Shown: piece after piece, positions 33,377 through 44,003 of the stretch | How positions within the stretch are numbered: position 1 is the first letter of the stretch | Layout: each line of letters opens with the position of its first letter | From: Halichondria panicea | Taxonomy: Eukaryota; Porifera; Demospongiae; Suberitida; Halichondriidae | Reading direction: 5' to 3' | DNA length: 52,500 nucleotides | Assembly: GCF_963675165.1 (NCBI RefSeq) | Contig: NC_087383.1 | Span: 6,549,639 to 6,602,138, forward strand | Position numbers and translations under genes: made by a program | The notes under the pieces: model-generated | Databases searched by the model: none | The model's input: only the letters and a program-made list of their open reading frames with translations | Told to the model about the DNA's origin: nothing

Positions 33377-34088
33377 TATTGATATCCACATTGCACTCTG
33401 TGATGAGGTACTTGATAGTGTCCAGCTTCCCCTCTCTGACTGCCATTCCCAGTGGAGTTAGTCCATCACTGGTCACAGCTCCTATAGTGGTGAGTCAGGA
33501 CAGTGTCAGGAATGCACAATACATTGTCTCAGAAACCATAACTAATGAACGTCACCAACAACTATTGCCTGAACACCTCTATATGTCCCATACTGCACCT
33601 ACCCAACTATACCCACAGTAAGTGGTGTATATATAATTATACTCAAGACATACACAATGAGTTATGGGGGGCCTAACATTGCATAAGGTATAAGATATCA
33701 ATGTTGAGACATACACAATTAATGGGTAGAGGTAGAAAGGTAAAGTGATGCATGCCATTAGCAATCAGCGTACAAACATATTCACTCACTATTGACATCC
33801 ACATTGCACTGATTGATCAGATAACAGACAATTGCAGTGTACCTAAACTTGCAAGCAATAAGAAGTCGATTGTTCTCTGGAGAAAACGATAAAAAGTGGT
33901 TAATATGAAGCACTATAGACCCTTGTGAGGGGTGGATTAATACTATAACAAAAGGAGCATCTGTTGCTAGTCAGTAAATGACCGCCACTCAGTGTACACC
34001 TAATAATGAATCTCACCGTTAACTTTGGTGGTTACATCACCTTCATTTTTCAGTGTCAGCTCTAGGATACGAACTACTTGTGCAGAAT
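33377..34088 (-). CDS. Three ankyrin-repeat exons, copy 1
   Basis: There are three minus-strand exons, all phase 1 to phase 1. Exon a (34017-34088) encodes SAQVVRILELTLKNEGDVTT KVN. Exon b (33790-33876) encodes NNRLLIACKFRYTAIVCYLI NQCNVDVN. Exon c (33377-33481) encodes AVTSDGLTPLGMAVREGKLD TIKYLITECNVDIN. Each has a clean acceptor (CTCAG, TCCAG, ACTATAG) and donor (GTGAGA, GTGAGT, GTAAGT). DGLTPL and the CNVDIN turn are ankyrin hallmarks. The phase also matches the Roc-COR exon at 26338, so they are probably the same gene, giving the ligand-binding part of the protein. The protein start is not in sight. Confidence 0.78.
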
Positions 34089-34375
34089 CTGAGGTGAGAA
34101 CAACAATTGCACTGTGAATATACTACGATAATAAATATGCATGCATGATAGAATGTTCAGCGCAAAATGGATCACATGCAGTCTACTGGATATGGTCACA
34201 AGAGCAAGGGCTTAATTGATAACCTCATAATTATTTTTACAAATTAACAAGCCTATACTGCATGTATGATTCTACATCAGGGTCTCACATCAGGGTCTCT
34301 GAATTAAGTAGTCACTTCAATATACCAGTCGTTATAAATTGCTAGCTTGATCAGACCTGAAGTGCGGCCATGCCT

Positions 34376-34486
34376 CCGTATATACTGTAGTTCTGGCTGC
34401 CCCAAGCTAGGTTTTTAATGTACGTTTATTACGGCCGGATATGACGTTTTGGGTGTGATTTGAAGTATGAAAGTTTAAATAGAGAG
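34376..34486. mobile_element. R3 (pogo-like) element, left part, copy 1
   Basis: Has TACTGTAGTTCTGGCTGCCC, TTTATTACGGCCGGATATGA and CGTTTTGGGTGTGATTTGAA. It is interrupted by the hAT-like MITE and continues after 34858 with GATTCGAGATCAACC and AATAGCCGCGGTTATAATTT. The copy 2 equivalent is at 41225 onward. Confidence 0.55.
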
Positions 34487-34857
34487 CAGTGGCGTAGGCA
34501 GGGGGTGGCAAAGGGGGCAAATGCCTCCCCTTTTTCTGGATCTCTACTACTCAGCTCAGGTTAGTGTAGCTGATTATCTTGCTGAGCACTCCCTTTCTAC
34601 CCAATCTTGCTGCAGTTAGCTAGCTAGTACGCAAGCAAAACGATTTAGTCCCTAAACTGTGAGCTATTCTGGTCTAAATCTATAGACAGTTCTTGTTCTT
34701 TGCTAAACTAGCTTTCTAAACATTAGGCCACACCCAACTAAATAGAGAAATCAATTATGACATCATAATTAAGAGGCGTGGCTTCCGGTCAAAATTTCGG
34801 CGCTGCGCGGCTGATAGGTTTTGCCCCCTCTTCCAAAAAATCCTGGCTACGCTCTTG
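34487..34857. mobile_element. hAT-like MITE, copy 1
   Basis: Starts CAGTGGCGTAGGCAGGGGGT and ends CCTGGCTACGCTCTTG, the degraded partner. CAGTGGCG ends are usual for hAT-type MITEs. The interior is non-coding. The counterpart in duplication copy 2 is 41345-41720, so this insertion predates the duplication. Confidence 0.75.
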
Positions 34858-35563
34858 GAGAGCATAACAATTCAAGACAAAGTCGCAAATTAGTCATTAG
34901 ATTCGAGATCAACCTGCACAGTCCCAATTAACCGAATAGCCGCGGTTATAATTTCATACCGCCCACCGCGTAACCAAAATCTAGTCAAATCGCTTGTTAC
35001 TCGAGACTTTTCTTCTGCTTATAATGATATCTAAGAATTGCCGACAAACACTCAATGCCTATAGATGCATGTATATAGACTTTACATGTGTAATAGAATT
35101 TTGATCATCAAAACGTCCATCCTCTCTAACCACCACATGGGTTTCCGTACACTCTTGTTATAATTATTACTACGATAATACACAAATTGAATACTAGGCC
35201 TTATCAAGATCAAGCTATAATAATTATTATTGTACAAACTTGATTACTAATAGTTCCCAAGCTTATAGGGGGTGTTTCAGCACCCTGAGTCCCTAGCTCG
35301 ATACGAATGCACATAATCAAGCAATGATAATCAGCTAACGTAACCAACAAGACAATATTTTGGTTTTATGATAATACAGTATACATGCATCTATAATTAT
35401 AGTTCATCAGAAAAGACGAAAATTACGTAAAACTACTATGAGGCTGCTCAGTGCATGGGTAGCTAGCTGAAGATCAGAGTATAATCCTGACTGCACATGT
35501 AACATAACATAATATTGCATAATTATTGCTAAATCATTAGGCTATCATTGATTGAGCCTTTAA
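34858..35563. other. Non-coding part of duplication copy 1
   Basis: R3 right-hand remains, then AT-rich sequence with a small hairpin (GGGGGTGTTTCAGCACCCTG, 35268). No gene. It is duplicated almost unchanged at 41721-42428. Confidence 0.55.
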
Positions 35564-35635
35564 CCCTTTCCCCGTTTTAATTAAAACACAAACAATTTTC
35601 TAAAAATTCATAATTATAATAATTATCATGAACCA

Positions 35636-37018
35636 TGTAATGTTCTAGTTACGTAATGTTTATTTATGTAATCATTATTAGTTTATGGTACTAGCTATAT
35701 TTATCTATTTCTATTTTTAGCCAGGTCCTAGTACTTATTTGATTGGTGTAATTATTAGATAGCCACATGCTAATACTGATAAATGATTTATTATCGATGC
35801 AAAACTATTAACTGTTCACTAGAGTGTAGAACAGTATAACTGGCGACAAGGATACCAGGATGGCTGAAGCAGGGCTGAGCCTATAATCTCTTACTCCATT
35901 TGACCCAATCTCAGACCCTACCTCGCTAGGACAGCGATGGAAAGCATGGAAACGGCGTTTTGAAACATACTTGGCAGCTCTCAACATCACAGATGGAGGA
36001 AGAAAGAGAGCTCTTCTCATATATCAAGTTGGGGAAGATACACAGTCAATTTTTGATACCCTGACAGACACAGGAGATGACTATGACACAGCTATAGACA
36101 AGCTGGATGAATACTTCGCCCCCAAGAAGAATGTTGATTACGAGATCTTCAAGTTTCGCACTGCTGCTCAAAACACTGGAGAAACTATTGATCAATACAC
36201 AACAAGACTCCGGAAGTTGGCCCAGAATTGTGAGTTTAACGATTTAAACCGTGAAATAAAATCGACCATTATTCAGAACTGTTTATCGAAAAGACTCCGT
36301 AGAATAGCGCTTCGTGACGATCTCACACTTGATACTCTGATTGGCAAAGCCAGATCAATGGAAATGAGCGAGACCCAGGCTAGTGGATGGAACAACTCTC
36401 TGCGTCTGTGAACCAACTCCACGTGAAGAGACCTCCACGTAAATTCCCGATGAAGCAAACTCACACCCCTTCGAACCAATGTCGAAAGTATGGACTCACA
36501 TGGCCCCACAAGGAAGGTCCGTGCCCCGCAATCGGAAAAACTTGCAAGAAATGCGACAAACCCAACCATTTTGCTCGAGTATGTTTGTCCAAAACAACAA
36601 TGCCACGCAGTAAACAACAATGGAAAGGAACTAGACGTATACGACAAGTTGGAACTGCACCCAGACCAGACACAGAGTCAGATAATACAAGCAGTAGCGA
36701 CGACGAGTACCTATACGTACTCGGAAACTCTACCCATTCCAAAGCACCAATGGTCACTAATAGTTACATCGCAATAATAGTTACATCGCTAATAATAGTT
36801 ACATCGCTAATAATAGTTACATCGCAAAGGGTAAACTTTTCTGCTGCTTGGGCTCATTATGACATCCCTGTTACAGTGATGATAGATACAGGTGCATCAG
36901 CCAACATCATTGATGAAGACAGTTTCGAGGAAATACAAAAACATTGTACAATAGAACTGAACTCACCCACAAAGCGCATGTTTGCGTATGGATCTGACTC
37001 ACAACTCACTGTCCTTGG
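35636..37018 (+). mobile_element. Gypsy-type LTR element fragment: LTR, gag, protease start
   Basis: The insertion edge is exact: copy 2 continues through ATCATGAACCATACATTG, while here TGTAATGTTCTAGTTACG begins at 35636, the expected TG start of an LTR of about 200 bp. A primer-binding region (about 35838, TGGCGACAAGGAT) and a gag reading frame follow, then an abrupt join to duplication copy 2 at 37018. The rest of pol and the 3' LTR are missing. Gag has a nonsense codon near its start and one frameshift, so the copy is dead. Confidence 0.82.
35904..36411 (+). pseudogene. gag capsid region of the LTR element
   Basis: The frame reads SLGQRWKAWKRRFETYLAAL, then KRALLIYQVGEDTQSIFDTL, IDKLDEYFAPKKNVDYEIFK and TIDQYTTRLRKLAQNCEF. 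This is the retroviral-type capsid segment of Gypsy gag (former UBN2/retrotransposon gag family). The presumed start near 35861 is followed by an in-frame TAA at about 35883, and the frame is lost by a 1-nt shift near 36388. Confidence 0.82.
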
Positions 37019-37040
37019 ATATTCTATGGATAGAATCTAA
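36387..37040 (+). pseudogene. gag nucleocapsid and start of retropepsin, chimeric end
   Basis: Encodes a zinc knuckle (CKKCDKPNHFARVC, the CCHC spacing 2-4-4) and then the aspartic protease start VTVMIDTGASANIIDEDSF with the catalytic DTGA. Between them, 36757-36862 hold four tandem TAGTTACATCGC units and a segment found in the duplication flanks. The last residues (YSMDRI) come from duplication copy 2, so the C-terminus is not native. Confidence 0.78.
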
Positions 37041-37380
37041 ATACACAATCTAGACTGGTAGAACATCTCTAGCACTGCATACCCACACTCATTTTCACCC
37101 TTCTACCGTCCTTCTACCCTCACACGACTTCCTGATATAATTATACATGCTCTCCTTTTTGCTAACTCTATACCTCTATATTCCTCCATTCTTTTCGTAT
37201 TTTAATAGCTAGTATAGAATGTATTGCGAGCATCAAACATAATTATATGTGAACTTTGCGAGGGTTGATCAATTCGCAATAATAAAATCGCAAAATCTAC
37301 TAGTAAATACACACGATCCTTACCAGAACGCAATAGTTACATCGCAAAGGGTAAACTTTTCTGCTGCTTGGGCTCATTAT

Positions 37381-37935
37381 ATGCCTCGGTGCGCATGCGC
37401 AAGCGAGGTATATGGTAGTGTGTTTGTGTGTGTGTGTGTCTAGATCTGTGTGTGTGTGTGTCTGTGTAGACTGCTACAGCTGCTCAAGGATGAATCAAGT
37501 GCAAGTAAGAGTATTATGCTTACTTGGATTTTAATTTGTAGATTTGCAAAATAATGCTTACTTGGAATGCCATTACAGCCTTTTCAGAAGAGTGCGTAGC
37601 GAAATTTGTCCATGGAGTGTTGCTACTCTACTTAGTATAGTTAGCTCTGCACTAGAACGCTAGCTATTGGTAACTGCAACACTGAGAAGAGAGCTGCATG
37701 CAAGGCTCTACTGATGCAGCTATTAACCTTGGCTTGAACTTTTGGCATCGATCGTTTTTAACAACAAACAAGGTCGATCATTACCCACTCTTTGAGTTTG
37801 CATGCAGCATGCAAATTAAAAAATGTTCATCATGTGTACCGCATACTATACGTGTATAAGCTTTATGTTATGTAGCTTTGGCATCTCCACCGAGGCATGC
37901 ATGCATGAGCACCTGCATGCGGTGCTTTCATTCAA
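37381..37935 (+). mobile_element. R1 dispersed element, copy D
   Basis: The 5' end ATGCCTCGGTG is exactly complemented by CACCGAGGCAT at 37888-37898. The AGCACCTGCATGCGGTGCT hairpin follows. It is the duplicate of copy C. Confidence 0.82.
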
Positions 37936-38019
37936 ATTGATGACACCTATATATTATTCAAATTATCCAACATTCACAGCAACGAAATAAAACACCTACA
38001 AATTATAAAGCACCATTAA

Positions 38020-39265
38020 CCCTTTCCCGGCTTTAATTAAAAAAAAAAAATACAGAATAAATACACATTTTTCTTCAAAAATACATAATATCTCATGAAC
38101 AATGCATTGTAATCACTTGCAACTATTTCCTACAGGTAGCCCAGATCTGGGGGTACCATGACATCATCATCATTACCTAACAACTGACCACCCCCAGTGG
38201 CGGATCCAGGGGGGATCCCAGGGTGCCATGGATCCCCCCTTTCAGACTAAGCTATTGTGGCTTTACTACAGCTACCAGCTAGCTATTTATCAGTATTGTA
38301 GCTATTATTTTATCAGTGTTGTAGCTTGATTCAATGATTGTACCTGTTGTTCTGATGCATCAACTGCCAAAGGAGTGTTCAGGTTAGCCTAGGTTAGCTA
38401 GTTGACTGTTCGTAGCAGAGCTAGTTAGCTCTACGCAAGTTTATTATGGGACCTTCCCCTGGGATTTTACCTAGTCACGTGTGACCGGAAGTGGGCGTAA
38501 CCCCAAAAAATTTCGCGCTACGCGCGACTTTCACTACTCACACTGCGCGCTCGTAGTTTGGAACCCCCCTTTCATATTTCCTGGATCTGCCACTGACCCC
38601 CACTAATTAACGATTTTTTTTACACATTTCACAATTATAAACATGCATTAACAATAATTATTGTATGAAGGCATGAAATAACTAAAGACACTAAGTAAGT
38701 GTTCTCAATGTTCTCACGGTGATATGGTTCAATCAGGATCAGCAGTTCAATGGTGGCTTATGATGTCCACTTGTGTACTAACTAGACTAAGCATACCATA
38801 CTGAAGCTATCCTGACTACATTATGATACTCCATAGTTACTTACAAGGTCCAGGACTTTGGTTCATGCTCAGGAGCTTCTTCCTCCGGCTCTTCAGGCTC
38901 TATATTTATAGCTTGACCTCTGAAAAGTAGTTTACTCTCTTGGTATGATCCCAGTCACTGTCCTCTTACTCAACAAGGCCATAAGCATCGTTATTCTCAC
39001 TGTCTAGCTGCCCTAGAACCTTGCTGAGGTTGTACTATGAAGATCTTGTATAATTATAGCCATTATCAAACGGTCACTTTTCTTTCGACAGTACTGCACG
39101 AAGTGTACCTCGAGGCAAGATATTAAAGATACCACGTGAAAGAGCAGCCCAATGCGCATGTGCTGGTACCTACAGTGTCCGCATAGCTCCAACACAGCGC
39201 CCACAACGATTTTTGAAAATTATCACTACCGCTGCCGTTATATAACGGCTAAAGCCGGGAAAGGG
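38020..39265. mobile_element. piggyBac-like element P3
   Basis: TTAA at 38016-38019 and 39266-39269 flanks CCCTTTCCCGGCTTTA and its reverse partner GCTAAAGCCGGGAAAGGG. A hAT-like MITE is nested at 38196-38596. The element is non-coding as it stands. Confidence 0.8.
38196..38596. mobile_element. hAT-like MITE nested in P3, absent from copy 1
   Basis: Starts CAGTGGCGGATCCAGG and ends CCTGGATCTGCCACTG. At the matching place in copy 1 (about 31672) the sequence reads straight through ACTGACCACTCCCCACTAAT, giving an empty site. The flanking 8-mers ACCACCCC and ACCCCCAC are near matches, as expected for a hAT target duplication. The insertion is therefore younger than the segmental duplication. 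Confidence 0.85.
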
Positions 39266-40240
39266 TTAAGCTATTATTAATTTTTTTAATTTCAGCAGCT
39301 AATAATAAATTTTTATTAGCACACTACATTTTTTCAAATGTGATTGGAATAACAATTAGATTTACTGATACGTAAAATGTGGGATATATTTTCACAGTGG
39401 TTTATTATTCACATTGTAAACAAGACTGCCTATTATTCAAAAAATTATTCCGGAATATTTGGTACAGGCCTATAGTCCCAGTCCTGCACCTGAGTATGAG
39501 GCGCTTTATAGGGGCGAGTGAAGTGAGTCTCTATAATATAGTCATCTGTCTGTCTGTGATGGACGTACGGCATGGATTTTATCGTGATCCTACAGTAGCG
39601 GTCAATATAAAGTACCCGTTCCGTTTACATAGTACACCCGTAGTACGTTTCATAACGTTTCCGTTTTTACACCATCATAATTATTAAAAACGTTGAAATT
39701 TATTGTACCGTTATTTACCGTTACATGTTGCAAGTATGTTGTAGAAAAGTAGCAAACAAAGAGACAATCCTAGTCATCTCAAGTACTTAGCTATGCTATG
39801 GCTTATGTCTAGCTGTAATTAAGCCTATAGCTCTTCATCTATACATAATTATAACGCACCATTCACACTTCTCATTCAACTTCTCATTAAAAAGATATTA
39901 ATGTCTGCAGTCTCTATAATTATATAAATATGAGTCCTAGCTCTGTTCTGCAAGGTTAGAAAACGCTAATATCTATATAATTATACAGCTAACTATAACT
40001 TTACAATAATTATATAGCTATATATAGCTGCGTGCAGAGCTGCATGCATGGGTATGACAATGGTTGAACAAGAAAAAACGCATTATATGCGTACTACGGA
40101 CGTACTACGTAAACGGAACGGGTACTTTATATTGGCTGCTACTGTAAAGTATCATTTGAGACGTACACGCAATGGGTTGGGATATAGAAAGGTCAAGTAA
40201 TATATGTCATTACAGTGCATGCATGCGTATACTAACTTAC

Positions 40241-40950
40241 TATTGATATCCACATTGCACTCTGTGATGAGGTACTTGATAGTGTCCAGCTTCCCCTCTC
40301 TGACTGCCATTCCCAGTGGAGTTAGTCCATCACTGGTCACAGCTCCTATAGTGGTGAGTCAGGACAGTGTCAGGAATGCACAATACATTGTCTCAGAAAC
40401 CATAACTAATGAACGTCACCAACAACTATTGCCTGAACACCTCTACATGTCCCATACTGCACCTACCCAACTATACCCAGAGTAAGTGGTGTATATATAA
40501 TTATACTCAAGACATACACAATGAGTTATGGGGGGCCTAACATTGCATAAGGTATAAGATATCATTGTTGAGACATACACAATTAATGGGTAGGTAGAAA
40601 GGTAAAGTGATGCATGCCATTAGCAATCAGCGTACAAAGATATTCACTCACTATTGACATCCACATTGCACTGATTGATCAGATAACGGACAATTGCAGT
40701 GTACCCAAACTTGCAAGCAATAAGAAGTCGATTGTTCTCTGGAGAAAACGATAAAAAGTGGTTAATATGAAGCACTATAGACCCTTGTGAGGGGTGGATT
40801 AATACTATAACAAAAGGAGCATCTGTTGCTAGTCAGTAAATGACCGCCACTCAGTGTACACCTAATAATGAATCTCACCGTTAACTTTGGTGGTTACATC
40901 ACCTTCATTTTTCAGTGTCAGCTCTAGGATACGAACTACTTGTGCAGAAT
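40241..40950 (-). CDS. Three ankyrin-repeat exons, copy 2
   Basis: Exon a 40879-40950, exon b 40652-40738 and exon c 40241-40345, with the same lengths (72, 87 and 105 bp), phases and splice sites as copy 1. Exon c is unchanged at protein level (DGLTPLGMAVREGKLDTIKY). All open. Because every exon is phase 1-1, the two sets can be joined in one transcript without a frameshift. Whether both sets are spliced into one protein, or one set belongs to a truncated gene copy, cannot be told from sequence alone. Confidence 0.72.
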
Positions 40951-41344
40951 CTGAGGTGAGAACAACAATTGCACTGTGAATATACTAAGATAATAAATAT
41001 GCATGCATGATAGAATGTTCAGTGCAAAATGGATGACATGCAGTCTACTGGATATGGTCACAAGAGCAAGGGCTTAATTGATAACCTCATAATTTTACAA
41101 ATTAACAAGCCTATACTGCATGTATGATTCTACATCAGGGTCTCACATCAGGGTCTCTGAATTAAGTAGTCACTTCAATATACCAGTCGTTATAAATTGC
41201 TAGCTTGATCAGACTTGAAGTGCGGCCACGCCTCCGTATATACTGTAGTTCTGGCTGCCCCAAGCTAGGTTTTTAATGTACGTTTATTACGGCCGGATAT
41301 GACGTTTTGGGTGTGATTTGAAGTATGAAAGTTTAAATAGAGAG

Positions 41345-41720
41345 CAGTGGCGTAGGCAGGGGGTGGCAAAGGGGGCAAATGCCCCCCCTTTTTCTGGATC
41401 TCTACTACTCAGCTCAGGTTAGAGTAGCTGATTATCTTGCTGAGCACTCCCTTTCTTCCCAATCTTGCTGCAGTTAGCTAGCTAGTAGGCAAGCAAAACG
41501 ATTTAGTCCCTAAACTGTGAGCTATTCTGGTCTAAATCTATAGACAGTTCTTGTTCTTTGCTAAACTAGCTTTCTAAACATCAGGCCACACCCAACTAAA
41601 ATTAATAGAGAAATAAATTATGACATCATAATTAAGAGGCGTGGCTTCCGGTCAAAATTTCGGCGCTGTGCGGCTGATAGGTTTTGCCCCCTCTTCCAAA
41701 AAATCCTGGCTACGCTCCTG
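41345..41720. mobile_element. hAT-like MITE, copy 2
   Basis: Counterpart of 34487-34857, with the same termini CAGTGGCGTAGGCAGGGGGT and CCTGGCTACGCTCCTG. The interior differs by a few substitutions and an AATTA-type indel. Confidence 0.75.
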
Positions 41721-42428
41721 GAGAGCATAACAATTCGAGACAAAGTCACAAATTAGTCATTAGATTCGAGGTCAACCTGCACAGTCCCAATTAACCGAAT
41801 AGCCGCGGTTATGATTTCATACCGCCCACCGCGTAACCAAAATCTAGTCAAATCGCTTGTTACTCGAGACTTTTCTTCTGCTTATAATGATATCTAAGAA
41901 TGATTGCCAACAAACACTCAATGCCTATAGATGCATGTATAGACTTTACATGTGTAATAGAATTTTGATCATCAGAACGTCCATCCTCTCTAACCACCAC
42001 ATGGGTTTCCGTACACTCTTGTTATAATTATTACTATGATAATACACAAATTGAATACTAGGCCTTATCTAGATCAAGCTATAATAATTATTATTGTACA
42101 AACTTGATTACTAATAGTTCCCAAGCTTATAGGGGGTGTTTCAGCACCCTGAGTCCCTAGCTCGATACGAATGCACATAATCAAGCAATGATAATCAGCT
42201 AACGTAACCAACAAGACAATATTTTGGTTTTATGATAATACAGTATACATGCATCTATAATTATAGTTCATCAGAAAAGACGAAAATTACGTAAAACTAC
42301 TATGAGGCTGCTCAGTGCATGGGTAGCTAGCTGAAGATCAGAGTATAATCCTGACTGCACATGTAACATAACATAATATTGCATAATTATTGCTAAATCA
42401 TTAGGCTATCATTGTATTGAGCCTTTAA

Positions 42429-43665
42429 CCCTTTCCCCGTTTTAATTAAAACAAAAACAATTTTCTAAAAATTCATAATTATAATAATTATCATGAACCA
42501 TACATTGAAATGACTTGTAACAGGTAGCGCAGACCCCAGAGGTATCTTGACACCATCTTCGTTACCTAGCAACTGACCACCCCACTAATTAGCAATTGTT
42601 TACAAACATTCACAATTATGTACACAAACAATAATTATTTGTATGAAGGCACAGAGTGGCTAAAGACGTGTTCTCAATGTTCTCACGGCGACATAATTAT
42701 ATAGTTCAATCAAGATCTGCAGAAAGTTATCTGCGAGGTCGTATCAGCAGACGTCCTTTTCCCGGGAAATGTTTTCTTCACCTCAGGTTTACAAGTTCAA
42801 TGGTGGCTCATGATGTCCACTGCTGTACTAACTAGCCTAAATACAGTTATACTGAAGCTATCAAGACTACATGCAGATGCTACTCTAGACTTACCAGATC
42901 CAAGAAGTTGGTCCATCACAAGAGCTTCTTCCTCAGGCCTTTCAGGCTCTATATTTTCTAGCTTGAGGTAGCTCGTTATCTAGCTATGATCCCAGTTACT
43001 GTCCTCTCACTCTACAAGGCCATAAGCATTGATATATTGTCACTGTCTATAGCTTTCCTAGAACCTCATTGAGGTTTTACTACAAGGATCTATCAAACGG
43101 TCCCTTTTCTTTCCACGTTATAGTTGTGACACATGCAGGAGTGCCACATGCATGGGATATAATTATTGGCTCAGTAGTGACTTAGGCCCATGCAAGGGCC
43201 ACAGGCCTCGAGGGCAAAGGCACTACTGAGCCAATAATTATATCCAATGTGTGCACGAGTAAGCTGTGTAACAACTGATTTGTTGCATTCCTTGTTGCAT
43301 TCCTTTCGGTGTACACATCACTTCTTTTAGAGGACAACTAGTTTCAACTACTTGTGGTGGCTGTGGAATGCTCCAGACGCATGAAAAACATTTTCTGCCT
43401 ACCACTGAATCTGTTTAACAGTGTTATATAAAAGGGACCGTTTCAGGTTACTAGGTGGAGGGTGCATGGGCTTTAGGTAACTTCAGCCATACTATGGCTT
43501 GACCTGTGCCATATAGCAGATATTGGCACAGTATTTCCTTTGATCTGCCCACTCAAAATGCAACAAATTACTGTACGAAGCGTACCTCGAGGCGGCTTAT
43601 TAAAGATACCACGTGAACTTTTGAAAATCACTACTATAATTATGACGGCTTCAATGGGAAAAGGG
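42429..43665. mobile_element. piggyBac-like element P4, diverged
   Basis: TTAA at 42425, then CCCTTTCCCCGTTTTAATTA; the right end reads GACGGCTTCAATGGGAAAAGGG followed by TTGG where TTAA is expected. Internal words match P1-P3 (CTTTTCCCGGGAAATGTTTT, ATGGTGGCTCATGATGTCCA). The first 72 bp also exist at the end of copy 1 (35564-35635). It carries the hairpin element at 43155. Confidence 0.68.
43155..43245. mobile_element. 91-bp hairpin element with perfect 25-bp inverted repeats
   Basis: The arm at 43155-43179 (core ATTGGCTCAGTAGTG) is exactly the reverse complement of 43221-43245, with a 41-base loop rich in GGCC words. It lies inside P4. It may be a miniature element or encode a hairpin RNA. 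Confidence 0.85.
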
Positions 43666-43930
43666 TTGGCTACAGGCCATTTAAGACGATCAGTATGCAC
43701 CATTAACTGTGCTGAACACCCCTTTCTTGTGAAACAATCAAAGCACATTGCAATTTATTTACCTATTCTATAACACTAATACTTTTGAGCGAAAGCAAAA
43801 ACGTGGCGAGAGGCATTAGCAAGCGCACGCTTGCAACACTCGTTGTAACTGTATACATGTGTGTAATAGTCTGCTAGTACTGCATGCCTCAAGACCACTA
43901 ATTACTACGTAGCCACCAGCGAACAAAAAT
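43666..43930. other. No gene; short dispersed motif at 43788-43850
   Basis: Contains the GAAAGCAAAAACGTGGCGAG motif shared with 21045. No splice-supported frame. Confidence 0.5.
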
Positions 43931-44003
43931 TCATCCAATGTGGGGCTCAAACCCATGATCCTCAGATTAAGAGTCTGATGCTCTACCGACTGAACTTGAC
44001 TTA
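43931..44003 (-). tRNA. tRNA-Lys (CTT)-like sequence, probably a pseudogene or SINE head
   Basis: Minus strand: D-arm GTTCAGTCGGTAGAGC, anticodon arm TCAGA-CTCTTAA-TCTGA with anticodon CTT, T-arm ATGGG-TTTGAGC-CCCAC and 3' acceptor strand ATTGGAT. The 5' acceptor strand (ACTAAGT) pairs poorly with it, one T-stem pair is A-C, and the T-loop has TTTGAGC for TTCGAGC. The internal A and B boxes survive. Decay in the acceptor stem argues against a working tRNA, though the body is clearly tRNA-Lys. Confidence 0.6.

Larger units (their letters stand above)
29589..35635. repeat. Segmental duplication, copy 1
   Basis: From TATTCTATGGATAGAATCTA (29591) to ATCATGAACCA (35635) this stretch matches 37019-42488 in the same order at high identity, including an R1 element, a piggyBac-like element, three ankyrin exons, an R3/hAT block and the start of another piggyBac-like element. 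Indels between copies include the 902-bp nested element at 30618, present only here. The right end is cut off by the LTR retroelement. Confidence 0.92.
37019..42488. repeat. Segmental duplication, copy 2
   Basis: Same order as copy 1: R1 (37381), P3 (38020), inverted-repeat element (39552-40144), ankyrin exons (40241-40950), R3/hAT block (41225-41830) and P4 start (42429). Differences are mostly single bases, short AT indels, absence of P1 and presence of a hAT-like MITE at 38196. Confidence 0.92.

Noticed and set aside
33340-33621. 93-codon plus-strand ORF, repeated at 40204-40485
   Set aside because: Conserved only because the segment is duplicated; the minus strand encodes the ankyrin exon with splice sites.
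36490-36777. 95-codon ORF overlapping the gag region
   Set aside because: Alternative frame; the zinc knuckle and protease motifs lie in the overlapping frame 36387-37040.
29589-42488. Considered that the duplication is an assembly artefact of two haplotypes
   Set aside because: Not excluded, but the copies are in tandem on one contig with distinct insertions (P1, MITE, LTR element) and a specific junction, so a real duplication is the simpler reading.
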